Source: Acidobacteriaceae bacterium (GTDB lineage: Bacteria > Acidobacteriota > Terriglobia > Terriglobales > Acidobacteriaceae). Taken from it: a stretch of 64,000 nt of DNA. The notes below the pieces were generated by a model, which ran no database searches, was not told where the DNA came from, and was given only the letters and a program-made list of their open reading frames with translations. The stretch lies in assembly GCA_903642225.1 (NCBI GenBank), contig CAHJWI010000013.1, positions 24,575 through 88,574 of the forward strand. Reading direction: 5' to 3'. Positions 57,744 through 64,000 of this stretch are shown here, piece by piece. Numbering within the stretch: the stretch's first letter is position 1; each line of letters opens with the position of its first letter. The translations under genes were made by a program, and so were the position numbers.

Positions 57744-57753
57744 GTATCTGGCT

Positions 57754-58053
57754 TTACCCGAGCAGGTGCTGAATCAGCTTGTCGGCGACGGCGGAGGCGG
57801 GTACAGAATAGGTTCCGGCGGCGATGGCCTGCTGAATGGCGCCGACCTTCTCGGTGCGCACGTCATCGGTGGTGGAGGCCACCTGTGCCAGGGCGCTGCC
57901 GGCGGAGCTGAGCTGGGTGGTTGTGGCCTGCGCCGTGGGACTCGTCGCGGCCTGAAGCTGGACGGAATCCTTCTTGGCGGACTGCACGCGGTCAGACTGG
58001 CCGAGGAGCGATTGCAGAACCTGTGAGTTACCGATTGCATTTGTGTGGGACAT
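57754..58053 (-). CDS. flgM: Anti-sigma-28 factor FlgM
   Basis: A 99-residue inhibitor of the flagellar sigma factor FliA; it is normally released when exported after hook completion. ATG 58053 lies six bases after AGAGGTG; an in-frame GTG at 58062 is less likely. The disordered N-terminal half is rich in Gln, Ser and Thr; the C-terminal FliA-binding part (DDVRTEKVGAIQQAIAAGTY, then VADKLIQHLL) is clearly conserved. A sigma-28-like promoter lies just upstream. Confidence 0.92.
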   Translation of the reverse strand: MSHTNAIGNSQVLQSLLGQSDRVQSAKKDSVQLQAATSPTAQATTTQLSSAGSALAQVASTTDDVRTEKVGAIQQAIAAGTYSVPASAVADKLIQHLLG

Positions 58054-58072
58054 ATTCTTCACCTCTCCCTGT

Positions 58073-58099
58073 GTATCGGCGGTGGTTTACGAAACGTTA
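58073..58099 (-). promoter_or_regulatory. Sigma-28 (FliA) type promoter before flgM
   Basis: On the minus strand, TAAC (58096-58099), 15 bases, then GCCGATAC (58073-58080). The consensus is TAAA-N15-GCCGATAA, so 10 of 12 fixed bases match with exact spacing. The predicted start is near 58066, giving a very short leader that still holds the AGAGGTG ribosome binding site. It would drive flgM-flgN-flgK-flgL as a late class, separate from the rod and ring genes upstream. Confidence 0.75.
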
Positions 58100-58123
58100 G
58101 TGTTTCTTTCAAACTTTCGTGCA

Positions 58124-58459
58124 CTATTTTTCTGACCCGGATAGGGCGAGGGCTGCTGCTTTCGTGGAAGCCGAGTGTCCTACAAGAGCACGCTCAATCT
58201 GCCGCGCAAAGCCTAGGGCGTTGGAGTTGGAGAGAGCGCCGGCAACAGCCTCCATGCCGAAGCTTTGGAGGGGGCCGGTGGTGGTGCTGTCTTCACCGTT
58301 GAGCGCGTCCTCGCTGGTCTGGGTGAGCGGCTTCAGCATTTCGCCCAGCATCATGGCCTCAAACTGGTGCGCGGCCTTGTGCAGTCGCTGGTTTCTGAAG
58401 CCGTCAGCTTCGGTTTGCGCAACCGGGATGGCCGGAGTAGCGGACGTGATCGGCGTCAC
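58124..58459 (-). CDS. flgJ: Flagellar rod-binding protein (FlgJ N-terminal domain type)
   Basis: A 111-residue rod-cap protein containing only the N-terminal domain of FlgJ (LHKAAHQFEAMMLGEMLKPL and later NALGFARQIERAL). The muramidase domain found in enteric FlgJ is missing, as in many non-enteric bacteria, so another enzyme must open the cell wall. It overlaps flgI by four bases (ATGA). Confidence 0.88.
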   Translation of the reverse strand: MTPITSATPAIPVAQTEADGFRNQRLHKAAHQFEAMMLGEMLKPLTQTSEDALNGEDSTTTGPLQSFGMEAVAGALSNSNALGFARQIERALVGHSASTKAAALALSGSEK

Positions 58460-59574
58460 AGGACCTCCAGTTCCGCTTCAATGGCGCCGGCGGACTTCAT
58501 GGCCTGCAGAATGGAAATAACATCGCGTGCGGTGGCGCCGATGGTCTGGAGCGAGCGGACGAGATCCTCCACGGTGGATCCGGATTTGAGTTCGATGCGG
58601 TTGACCGGCTTGTCCTTGACGTCGACGGTGGTGTTCTGCACGGGTTGAGTGGTGCCGTTCGAGAAGGGGCCAGGCTGCGACACGCTGAACTCCGAAACGA
58701 TGTTCACCGCAAGGCCGCCATGCAGGATGGAGACGGGTTGAAGGACGACGTTGCCGCCGATGACGACGGTGCCGGTGCGTTCGTTGACGACGACCTTTGC
58801 CTTGGGAAAAACGGGGACCTCGACGGCTTCCACGCGGGAGAGCAGCTCGGGGACGTCCTCGCCGGGCATGCATCGAACCTCGACCATGCGGCTGTTGGTG
58901 GCGCGTGCGATGAGCCGGCCAAGGCTGGAGTTGATGCCGTCGGCAATGGCACGGGCGCTTTTGAAATCCGCATCCTGCAACAAGACGGTAAAGCTGGTGC
59001 GATTGCTGAGATCGAGTGGTACGCCACGTTCCACCGTGCCACCCAGAGGCAGGCGCGCGGTGGTGGGATGGTTGACCGATTTGGAGTTACCGTTGGCCGA
59101 GACGGAGTAGCCGCCGAGGACGAGTGGGCCCTGGCCCTGCACGTAGATTTTGCCGTCCGTGCCGTAGAGCGGTGTGAGCAGGAGGATCCCGCCTTCAAGC
59201 GAACGTGCGTCGCCGGCCGAGGAGACGGTGAGATCGATGCGTGTGCCGGAGCGCGCGAACGGCGGCAAAGATGCTGAGACGAAGACAGCTGCCAGGTTCT
59301 GGACCTTGATGGACGATGCGGGAACGCTGACTCCAAGTCGAAGCAGTGTGGCAGCGAGTGTCTGCACGGGGAAGCCGGCCTGCTGCGAATCCCCGGTGCC
59401 GTTGAGGCCGACAACGATGCCATAGCCGACGAGTTGATTGTCGCGGATGCCTTCGATGGACGAGATGTCCTTGATCCGCGCCAGATGCTGCTCTGCCGCG
59501 AGAGCGTAGCCGGCGAACAGGAGGGTGCAGCCAAGGAGGAAGCGGAAGAGGGCGGGTTTGGTGACATGCGACAT
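58456..59574 (-). CDS. flgI: Flagellar P-ring protein
   Basis: Periplasmic P-ring subunit of 372 residues from ATG 59574 (an in-frame GTG at 59583 is possible). A Sec signal peptide (about 1-26, ALA) is followed by ARIKDISSIEGIRDNQLVGYGIVVGLNGTGD, the family N-terminus. Later blocks are RIDLTVSSAGDARSLEGGILLLTPL, VNERTGTVVIGG and the C-terminal DLVRSLQTIGATARDVISILQAMK. It lies in the usual flgA-flgH-flgI-flgJ order. Confidence 0.96.
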   Translation of the reverse strand: MSHVTKPALFRFLLGCTLLFAGYALAAEQHLARIKDISSIEGIRDNQLVGYGIVVGLNGTGDSQQAGFPVQTLAATLLRLGVSVPASSIKVQNLAAVFVSASLPPFARSGTRIDLTVSSAGDARSLEGGILLLTPLYGTDGKIYVQGQGPLVLGGYSVSANGNSKSVNHPTTARLPLGGTVERGVPLDLSNRTSFTVLLQDADFKSARAIADGINSSLGRLIARATNSRMVEVRCMPGEDVPELLSRVEAVEVPVFPKAKVVVNERTGTVVIGGNVVLQPVSILHGGLAVNIVSEFSVSQPGPFSNGTTQPVQNTTVDVKDKPVNRIELKSGSTVEDLVRSLQTIGATARDVISILQAMKSAGAIEAELEVL

Positions 59575-59631
59575 GGTCGGCACTTTCCGTGAACGCGGAA
59601 AAGAAGTGCACGCCGCGTGCCATGGCGCAGA

Positions 59632-60543
59632 TTAGAAAATGAGTGCTTTCTCAAGCAGGCGCACAAGCACGTTGGGCCGGTGGGTGTAGTCCGTGACGAT
59701 GCCGTTGCCGCGCACCTGCAGCTCAAGCGAGCTGATGGCGGTGGAGCGGACCTGGTTTTGCTGGGAGATGTCTTCGGGCCGGACCAGGCCGCGCAGAACG
59801 ATGGTCTTGGTCTCCTGTGAAAATTCGACCTGGCGGGCGGCTTCGATCACAAGAACGCCGTTGGGAAGGACGTCGACCACCTCGCCGCCGAGGATGGTGC
59901 TGAGCGAGGAGTTGTTGGCGCTGGAGCCCTGCGCATTGAGCGCCGACTGGGCGGTGAGGTTGACCAGGTTCTGCGCTGCACTGGCAGCGGAAAGCTTTTG
60001 AAAGAGGGCCGTGATCGCGGAACTGGCGCTCGAAGCGCGGCTTCCCTTCACCGTGCCGTCGGTGGACGAGGCCAAGCCCTCCGAGACGATGACGGAGATG
60101 AGGTCGTGCGGCTGCATCGCGCGGACGTCGGCGGTGAAGCGATCCAGGCGGCCGTTCTCTGTCCAGATGGCGCCGGGCTGCGGTTGCGATCCGGCGCTGA
60201 CGGCGCGGACGCTGGCCAGGTAGTCGTTCATGGACGTGGCAGCAGGGTTCTTTCCCGCTGTACTGCGGATGTGAGCCTTGCCGGCAGATGGCGGGGCGGT
60301 AACACCGGACTGGGCCGGCAGGACGGCAGCGGTGCCGAGCAGAAGCAGAATCGCGGTACTGCCAAGGACAAAGGGGGCAAGCAAGGCTGGGTAGGAGGGG
60401 ACCTGTTGTGGGCAGCAGATTGCTGTCGTTGTGAAGCCGTTGAGACCGGCACCGACGCCGGCGGTAAGGGGAGCGATGCCACCGGTCTGACGGTGGCTGG
60501 TTGGCCGGGAGACACTGTCAAAGCCCGGAAGTTTTACGCTCAT
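59632..60543 (-). CDS. flgH: Flagellar L-ring protein, atypical N-terminus
   Basis: Outer-membrane L-ring subunit of 303 residues against about 230 in E. coli. The mature domain is clear (GAIWTENGRLDRFTADVRAMQPHDLISVIVSE, GEVVDVLPNGVLVIEA, IVLRGLVRPEDISQQNQVRS). Before it is an unusual N-terminal part of about 50 residues, then a hydrophobic segment (52-76). This segment ends in LPAQ with no lipobox cysteine, although FlgH is usually a lipoprotein. The start ATG 60543 overlaps flgA as ATGA; no later ATG precedes the hydrophobic segment. Confidence 0.9.
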   Translation of the reverse strand: MSVKLPGFDSVSRPTSHRQTGGIAPLTAGVGAGLNGFTTTAICCPQQVPSYPALLAPFVLGSTAILLLLGTAAVLPAQSGVTAPPSAGKAHIRSTAGKNPAATSMNDYLASVRAVSAGSQPQPGAIWTENGRLDRFTADVRAMQPHDLISVIVSEGLASSTDGTVKGSRASSASSAITALFQKLSAASAAQNLVNLTAQSALNAQGSSANNSSLSTILGGEVVDVLPNGVLVIEAARQVEFSQETKTIVLRGLVRPEDISQQNQVRSTAISSLELQVRGNGIVTDYTHRPNVLVRLLEKALIF

Positions 60544-61181
60544 CGCTGCACCTCTACCCGGTGAGCAACGGTTGCGATGCCTCGCAGATGGCGTGCAGGT
60601 TCTCCTGTTCCCGGCTCCGCATCCAGGACGACGTCGAGCGAGGCACCCGCGGATGCCGCCTCCGAGGCGCGACCGTGCAGCACCATGTGGACGTTGCTGG
60701 ACGCGACGACGATCTCGACCGTGTCACCGCGGGCGATGAGGATGGCCGCCGCCGGCGCATTCGTGTCGGGCCGGTTGCTGAACGCGTCGTGACCGGCTGC
60801 GTTGGCCTGGGTGTGCAAGAGCGCGGCGGTGCTCGCAGTTGGAGTGAATGGCGAATTTGTGGCCGACGGTGCGAGGGCGAGGCTGGTTTGAAGCACAACC
60901 AGGGTAAGCGGCTTGCGCGCATCCTGGCAGTCCGCAACGCGCACATAGGCCTTATGAAGGACGGGGTCGACGACAAGGTCCTGCACGCGAAAGCCCATGG
61001 ACACCTCCGCGCCTTCAAGGCCACCGATGATGCCCCGAGCCGCTGCCTCGGCCGTCGCGGCACAGCGTGGCGCGGCGGAGAGAACGGCTGTGCTGGCAGG
61101 TGGTGGAGCGGCGTAGACCGTGGCAGGGGCCAGAGCCGCCGCAAGCACTGCAAGGTTGAGGAGACCCACGGGCCTCGTCAT
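60540..61181 (-). CDS. flgA: Flagellar P-ring assembly chaperone FlgA
   Basis: A 213-residue periplasmic chaperone for P-ring assembly. A Sec signal peptide (1-24) is followed by a variable region. The C-terminal SAF-type domain (about 145-213) shows ARGDTVEIVVASSNVHMVLHGRA and a final RHLRGIATVAHRVEV. It overlaps flgG at the start and flgH at the end by four bases each. N-terminal similarity is low, which is usual for FlgA. Confidence 0.85.
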   Translation of the reverse strand: MTRPVGLLNLAVLAAALAPATVYAAPPPASTAVLSAAPRCAATAEAAARGIIGGLEGAEVSMGFRVQDLVVDPVLHKAYVRVADCQDARKPLTLVVLQTSLALAPSATNSPFTPTASTAALLHTQANAAGHDAFSNRPDTNAPAAAILIARGDTVEIVVASSNVHMVLHGRASEAASAGASLDVVLDAEPGTGEPARHLRGIATVAHRVEVQR

Positions 61182-61969
61182 GCGCGCACCAGCCCATTTA
61201 CCTGCTGATACATGTCGTCTGCAACGTGGATGACCTTGCTGTTGCTCTCGTAGGCGCGCTGTGCCATGACCATCTGCACGAATTCCTCGACGACATCGAC
61301 GTTGGACCCTTCAAGCGCGCCCTGCTGCAGCGTACCCATACCACTGTTGCCGCCGGGTGCGTCCACGATGGCATTGCCGGACGCGCTGGTTTGCTGCAGA
61401 AGGTTGCTGCCCATGGAGGAGAGACCGCCAGGATTTGGGAAGGTGGCAAGCTGAATCTGACCGAGCTGAGTGGAGGCCGTGGCACCGGGCAGGGTTGCCG
61501 AGACGATGCCGTACTGCGAAATGGTAACGGACGTCGCGTTGGAGGGGATGGTGATCGTCGGTGTAAGGAGCTCACCGTTGGCGGTCATCATCTGGCCCTG
61601 ATTGTTCTGGTGGAAGTTGCCGGAGCGGGTGTACGCAAGGGCGCCGTCAGGCCGGGTGACCTGGAAGAAGCCGGAGCCGCCAATGGCCAGATCGAGCTGG
61701 TTGCCGGTCTGGTTAAAGTCGCCCTGGGTGTTGACAACTTCGGTCGCAACGGCGCGTGTACCGAGACCGATCTGCAAGCCGGCGGAGGTGGTGGCCGTGC
61801 TTGCGGCCGAGCCGGGCGTGACAAGGTTCTGGTACATCATGTCTTCAAACTGCAGGTGCCGTTTGCGAAAGCCCGCGGTGGAGGAGTTGGCGAGATTGTT
61901 GGCAACCGTGTCCAGGTTTGCCTGCTGTGCGCTCATGCCGCTGGCGGCCGTATACATCGCTCGAATCAT
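61178..61969 (-). CDS. flgG: Flagellar distal rod protein
   Basis: A 263-residue rod protein exported by the flagellar apparatus. The N-terminus MIRAMYTAASGMSAQQANLDTVANNLANSSTAGFRKRHLQFEDMMYQ is the distal-rod signature, with the FlgG-specific segment after it. The C-terminus GALEGSNVDVVEEFVQMVMAQRAYESNSKVI is equally typical. It lies 27 bases after flgF. Confidence 0.96.
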   Translation of the reverse strand: MIRAMYTAASGMSAQQANLDTVANNLANSSTAGFRKRHLQFEDMMYQNLVTPGSAASTATTSAGLQIGLGTRAVATEVVNTQGDFNQTGNQLDLAIGGSGFFQVTRPDGALAYTRSGNFHQNNQGQMMTANGELLTPTITIPSNATSVTISQYGIVSATLPGATASTQLGQIQLATFPNPGGLSSMGSNLLQQTSASGNAIVDAPGGNSGMGTLQQGALEGSNVDVVEEFVQMVMAQRAYESNSKVIHVADDMYQQVNGLVRA

Positions 61970-61996
61970 GCGTGTGCCTGCTTCTCTGCTGCTGGT

Positions 61997-62746
61997 TTAC
62001 ACGCGGCCAAGTTCTTCCGCCGCGGTTTTGTCTAAGTCGTTGGAAAAGACGCTAAGCGCCTTTTGCATCATTTCTGCCTGCCGCTGCACCAGCAGCAGCT
62101 GCATGGTGCCGTGAACTGCGTCCTGATTGGCACCTTCAAGCGATCCCTCCTGAACGGTGGCGTCTGCGGCGATGGTTTTTGCTCCGTCGTGAACCGTGAA
62201 GCGGTTGCTGCCCTCCGACGAGATGTCCTCGACGGCATAGTTGACGATGCCCACCTTGCCGGCAATCGCACTGCCGTCCGCCGTGGTGACGGAGACCGTT
62301 CCGTCTGCGCTGACGTGGACGTTGCCGGTGGGCACGGTGATGGTGCTGCCCTGCGCGTTGAGTACGGTTTCGCCATGCGCCGTCGTGAGCGTGCCATCTG
62401 CGGAACGCTGAAAGCTGCCGTCGCGGGTAAGGCGGATGCCCTGCGCGGTTCTGATTTGGAAGAAGCCCTGGCCCTGGAGCCCGAGGTCGAGCGGATTGCC
62501 GGTGGATTGGAGCACGCCCTGGCTGAGGTCGAGCCGTGTGCCGCCAAGCAGACCGAAGCTGTTCACGGCGGTCTGCACACCGTTGCCGCTGCTATCCTCT
62601 TGCGCGGCGGCCATGACACCCCGAAAATACTCCCGCTGGGCACGGAAGCCGTTTGTGTTGGCATTGGCCAGATTGTTTGCGGCAGTATCCAGCGCCTGGG
62701 TTCTCGCCAGAACTCCGGTGTACGCCGCGTATAGGCCGCTGTCCAT
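61997..62746 (-). CDS. flgF: Flagellar proximal rod protein
   Basis: A 249-residue rod protein. The N-terminus MDSGLYAAYTGVLARTQALDTAANNLANANTNGFRAQ and the C-terminal GSLEGANQDAVHGTMQLLLVQRQAEMMQKAL are FlgF-like, and the gene directly precedes flgG. It starts 134 bases after the GspE-N-domain gene; no clear sigma-28 or sigma-54 promoter was found in that gap. Confidence 0.92.
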   Translation of the reverse strand: MDSGLYAAYTGVLARTQALDTAANNLANANTNGFRAQREYFRGVMAAAQEDSSGNGVQTAVNSFGLLGGTRLDLSQGVLQSTGNPLDLGLQGQGFFQIRTAQGIRLTRDGSFQRSADGTLTTAHGETVLNAQGSTITVPTGNVHVSADGTVSVTTADGSAIAGKVGIVNYAVEDISSEGSNRFTVHDGAKTIAADATVQEGSLEGANQDAVHGTMQLLLVQRQAEMMQKALSVFSNDLDKTAAEELGRV

Positions 62747-62880
62747 GCCGAGGGGATGTGCAGGTGAGGGACCGAACGGTGGAGGAGATTGTAAGAGCGG
62801 GCTAAGCTAGGGCGGATTGCAGCAGTAGATCTGGCGAGCTGAGGGCCGCCGGGCGACCTGGTCACGAGCCAGCCTGCACT

Positions 62881-63822
62881 TTACCGAGGGCTTGGGAGGG
62901 TGAAGAGGTAGTCGAGGATATCGTGCCCGTGACAGGGACCACCGGCAAGAGCCGCAGGTTCAAGCCACAGCCGGAGCCACATGCGCCGGCCAACGCGGAC
63001 AGCCCGGGACTCAACCGGTTGTGTGCTTTCGATTGTGCGTGTGAGGCGCCGGCCGATGTCGTCGGCATCGTCGCACTGCACCTCTTCAAAGCTTTGCTGC
63101 GGGCCGTTGGAGATGGTGCTCCACGCGGCATCGAGCGACGAGGAAACGGCGATGCCGCTTTCAACGTTGACGCCGTGCATGCGTTCCAGCGCCAGGGCCA
63201 TGGGTGGGTCTACGCCGTCCGCCGAGGCCAGCGAGAGTTGTGTGCCGATGAGCCGGACCGGGAGCGTAGCGTTTAGGCGAAATAGCTGGAGCGGTGCCAG
63301 GCGCAGGAGCTCGCCAGGGGGAACGGAGGGCAGGTGCCACAACGGCGCATGCCACTGGGCGGCGATCGCCGCGGCGACCTCCCTCTCATCGACACGGAAG
63401 TGGCTCAGAAGCACGTCGCCAAGCCTGCCACCGGTCTGCTCCTGCAGCAGCACGGCCTCCCGTAGCTCGTTTGCCGTGATGATGCCGCGAGTTTGCAGGA
63501 TAAGGCCGAGCGGGATGCGGTGGCGGATGCGGGATTCGGAGGTGTGGCCATTGCGAAATTCGCGGCGGACGGCAGCATGGACGGCCCGCGCAAGGCACTG
63601 TCTGCCACAGGTCCACTCCTTCTCAAAATGAGGGCGCTGACCGCTGCGCATGCGAAGACGCACACCAAGCGGACGCGCCCCGCAGGTGCAGCGGCCGACT
63701 CCAGGATGGGCCTCGGATCGCTGCAGCGGAGGACGTTGCGGGGCGAGCAGATCGAGGTCGAGCGCGACGGGGGGACGCATCGGCAATGGAACGCGTGCGG
63801 CGAACGGGTTTAGACCAGGCAT
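62881..63822 (-). CDS. GspE N-terminal-domain protein with cysteine motifs
   Basis: A 313-residue soluble protein of unknown role inside the flagellar operon. Residues about 104-170 match the N-terminal (MshEN/T2SSE_N-type) domain of secretion and pilus ATPases: LGLILQTRGIITANELREAV, then GGRLGDVLLSH and REVAAAIAAQWHAPLW. No ATPase domain follows. Residues 45, 47, 72 and 76 are cysteines (CTC and CGRQC), which could bind a metal. In several systems MshEN-type domains bind cyclic di-GMP, so a signal-receiving role is possible but unproven. It overlaps the fliN end by 13 bases. Confidence 0.6.
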   Translation of the reverse strand: MPGLNPFAARVPLPMRPPVALDLDLLAPQRPPLQRSEAHPGVGRCTCGARPLGVRLRMRSGQRPHFEKEWTCGRQCLARAVHAAVRREFRNGHTSESRIRHRIPLGLILQTRGIITANELREAVLLQEQTGGRLGDVLLSHFRVDEREVAAAIAAQWHAPLWHLPSVPPGELLRLAPLQLFRLNATLPVRLIGTQLSLASADGVDPPMALALERMHGVNVESGIAVSSSLDAAWSTISNGPQQSFEEVQCDDADDIGRRLTRTIESTQPVESRAVRVGRRMWLRLWLEPAALAGGPCHGHDILDYLFTLPSPR

Positions 63823-64000
63823 CGGACGCTTTCGAGACGGGGCTGTGGCGGCAGGATCTCGGCAATCTGCAGGGCGAAGTTTCCGCCAAGCACGACGACC
63901 TCGCCGCGAGCGACAATGCGGTCACCGACGAGCAGATCGACCGGGTCCGAGATGTGACGATCCAGCTCGAGGACGGAGCCGGGGCCGATTTCACTTATGC
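63810..64000 (-). CDS. fliN: Flagellar motor switch protein FliN, 5' truncated by window edge
   Basis: The C-terminal 62 residues of a surface-presentation (SpoA) domain protein. The visible part reads IGPGSVLELDRHISDPVDLL, then VGDRIVARGEVVVLGGNFALQIAEIL, which is the FliN/FliM C-terminal pattern; the short tail after it favours FliN. The gene begins outside the window. It is the most upstream visible gene of the minus-strand flagellar operon. Confidence 0.85.
   Translation of the reverse strand, partial: ISEIGPGSVLELDRHISDPVDLLVGDRIVARGEVVVLGGNFALQIAEILPPQPRLESVRCLV

Noticed and set aside
62747..62880. Sigma-28 or sigma-54 promoter before flgF
   Set aside because: A TAAA lies in the gap, but no GCCGATAA-like box follows at 15 bases and no TGGCAC-N5-TTGCT match was found.

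Overview
The window most resembles a high-GC Acidobacteriota (Terriglobia-type) chromosome. This rests on gene content and codon style: an arg operon headed by ArgR, large exopolysaccharide loci, GH6 and GH10 hydrolases and a flagellar operon. No 16S gene is present to prove it. One tRNA-Leu(UAA) is present; no rRNA, insertion sequence or CRISPR array was seen.

Layout. (1) 2-4682, plus strand: the end of a complex I operon, nuoL (cut by the window edge), nuoM and nuoN. (2) 4767-9329, minus strand: gltB, the glutamate synthase large subunit. It is divergent from 9585-17867, plus strand: argR-argC-argB-argD-argF-argG-argH and a short N-acetylglutamate synthase, nearly all overlapping or abutting. 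Two tandem ARG-box-like palindromes lie between gltB and argR, so ArgR probably controls arginine synthesis and possibly nitrogen assimilation. (3) 17864-23737: singletons, namely a Dabb protein, a secreted metallophosphoesterase, an orphan ABC ATPase, a phytoene-desaturase-like oxidoreductase, tRNA-Leu, a strong hairpin terminator and a secreted GH6 glucanase. A 558-bp gap follows that looks like decayed coding DNA. (4) 24296-28580: a 1212-residue degenerate-CheB/CheR/PAS/histidine kinase and its overlapping LuxR-type response regulator.

(5) 28944-47170, plus strand: an exopolysaccharide locus. It holds a priming glycosyl-1-phosphate transferase, an SDR epimerase, a WecG/TagA transferase, UDP-xylose synthase, an Xre regulator, UDP-glucose dehydrogenase, a Wzx flippase, a Wzy/ligase-type protein, GT2 and GT4 transferases and two export modules. 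The first module is a single 1088-residue protein joining a Wzz/BY-kinase (Wzc) to a Wza-type OPX domain through a third hydrophobic segment. The second is a four-gene overlapping set: a short secreted OPX protein, a predicted outer-membrane barrel, a proline-rich PCP-like protein and a separate BY-kinase-like ATPase with an altered Walker A' motif.

(6) 47285-54754: housekeeping and accessory genes (a YfcH-like SDR, a membrane protein, dienelactone hydrolase, a hypothetical protein, pnp with a leader hairpin, rpsO, and a GH10 xylanase with a Tat/lipoprotein signal). (7) 55235-64000, minus strand: a flagellar operon read as fliN (partial), a GspE-N-domain protein, flgF, flgG, flgA, flgH, flgI, flgJ, then a sigma-28-type promoter and flgM, flgN, flgK, flgL.

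The most novel points are the Wzc-Wza fusion, the second split export module, the GspE-N/cysteine protein inside the flagellar operon, the paired ARG boxes and a 19-bp hairpin between argF and argG.
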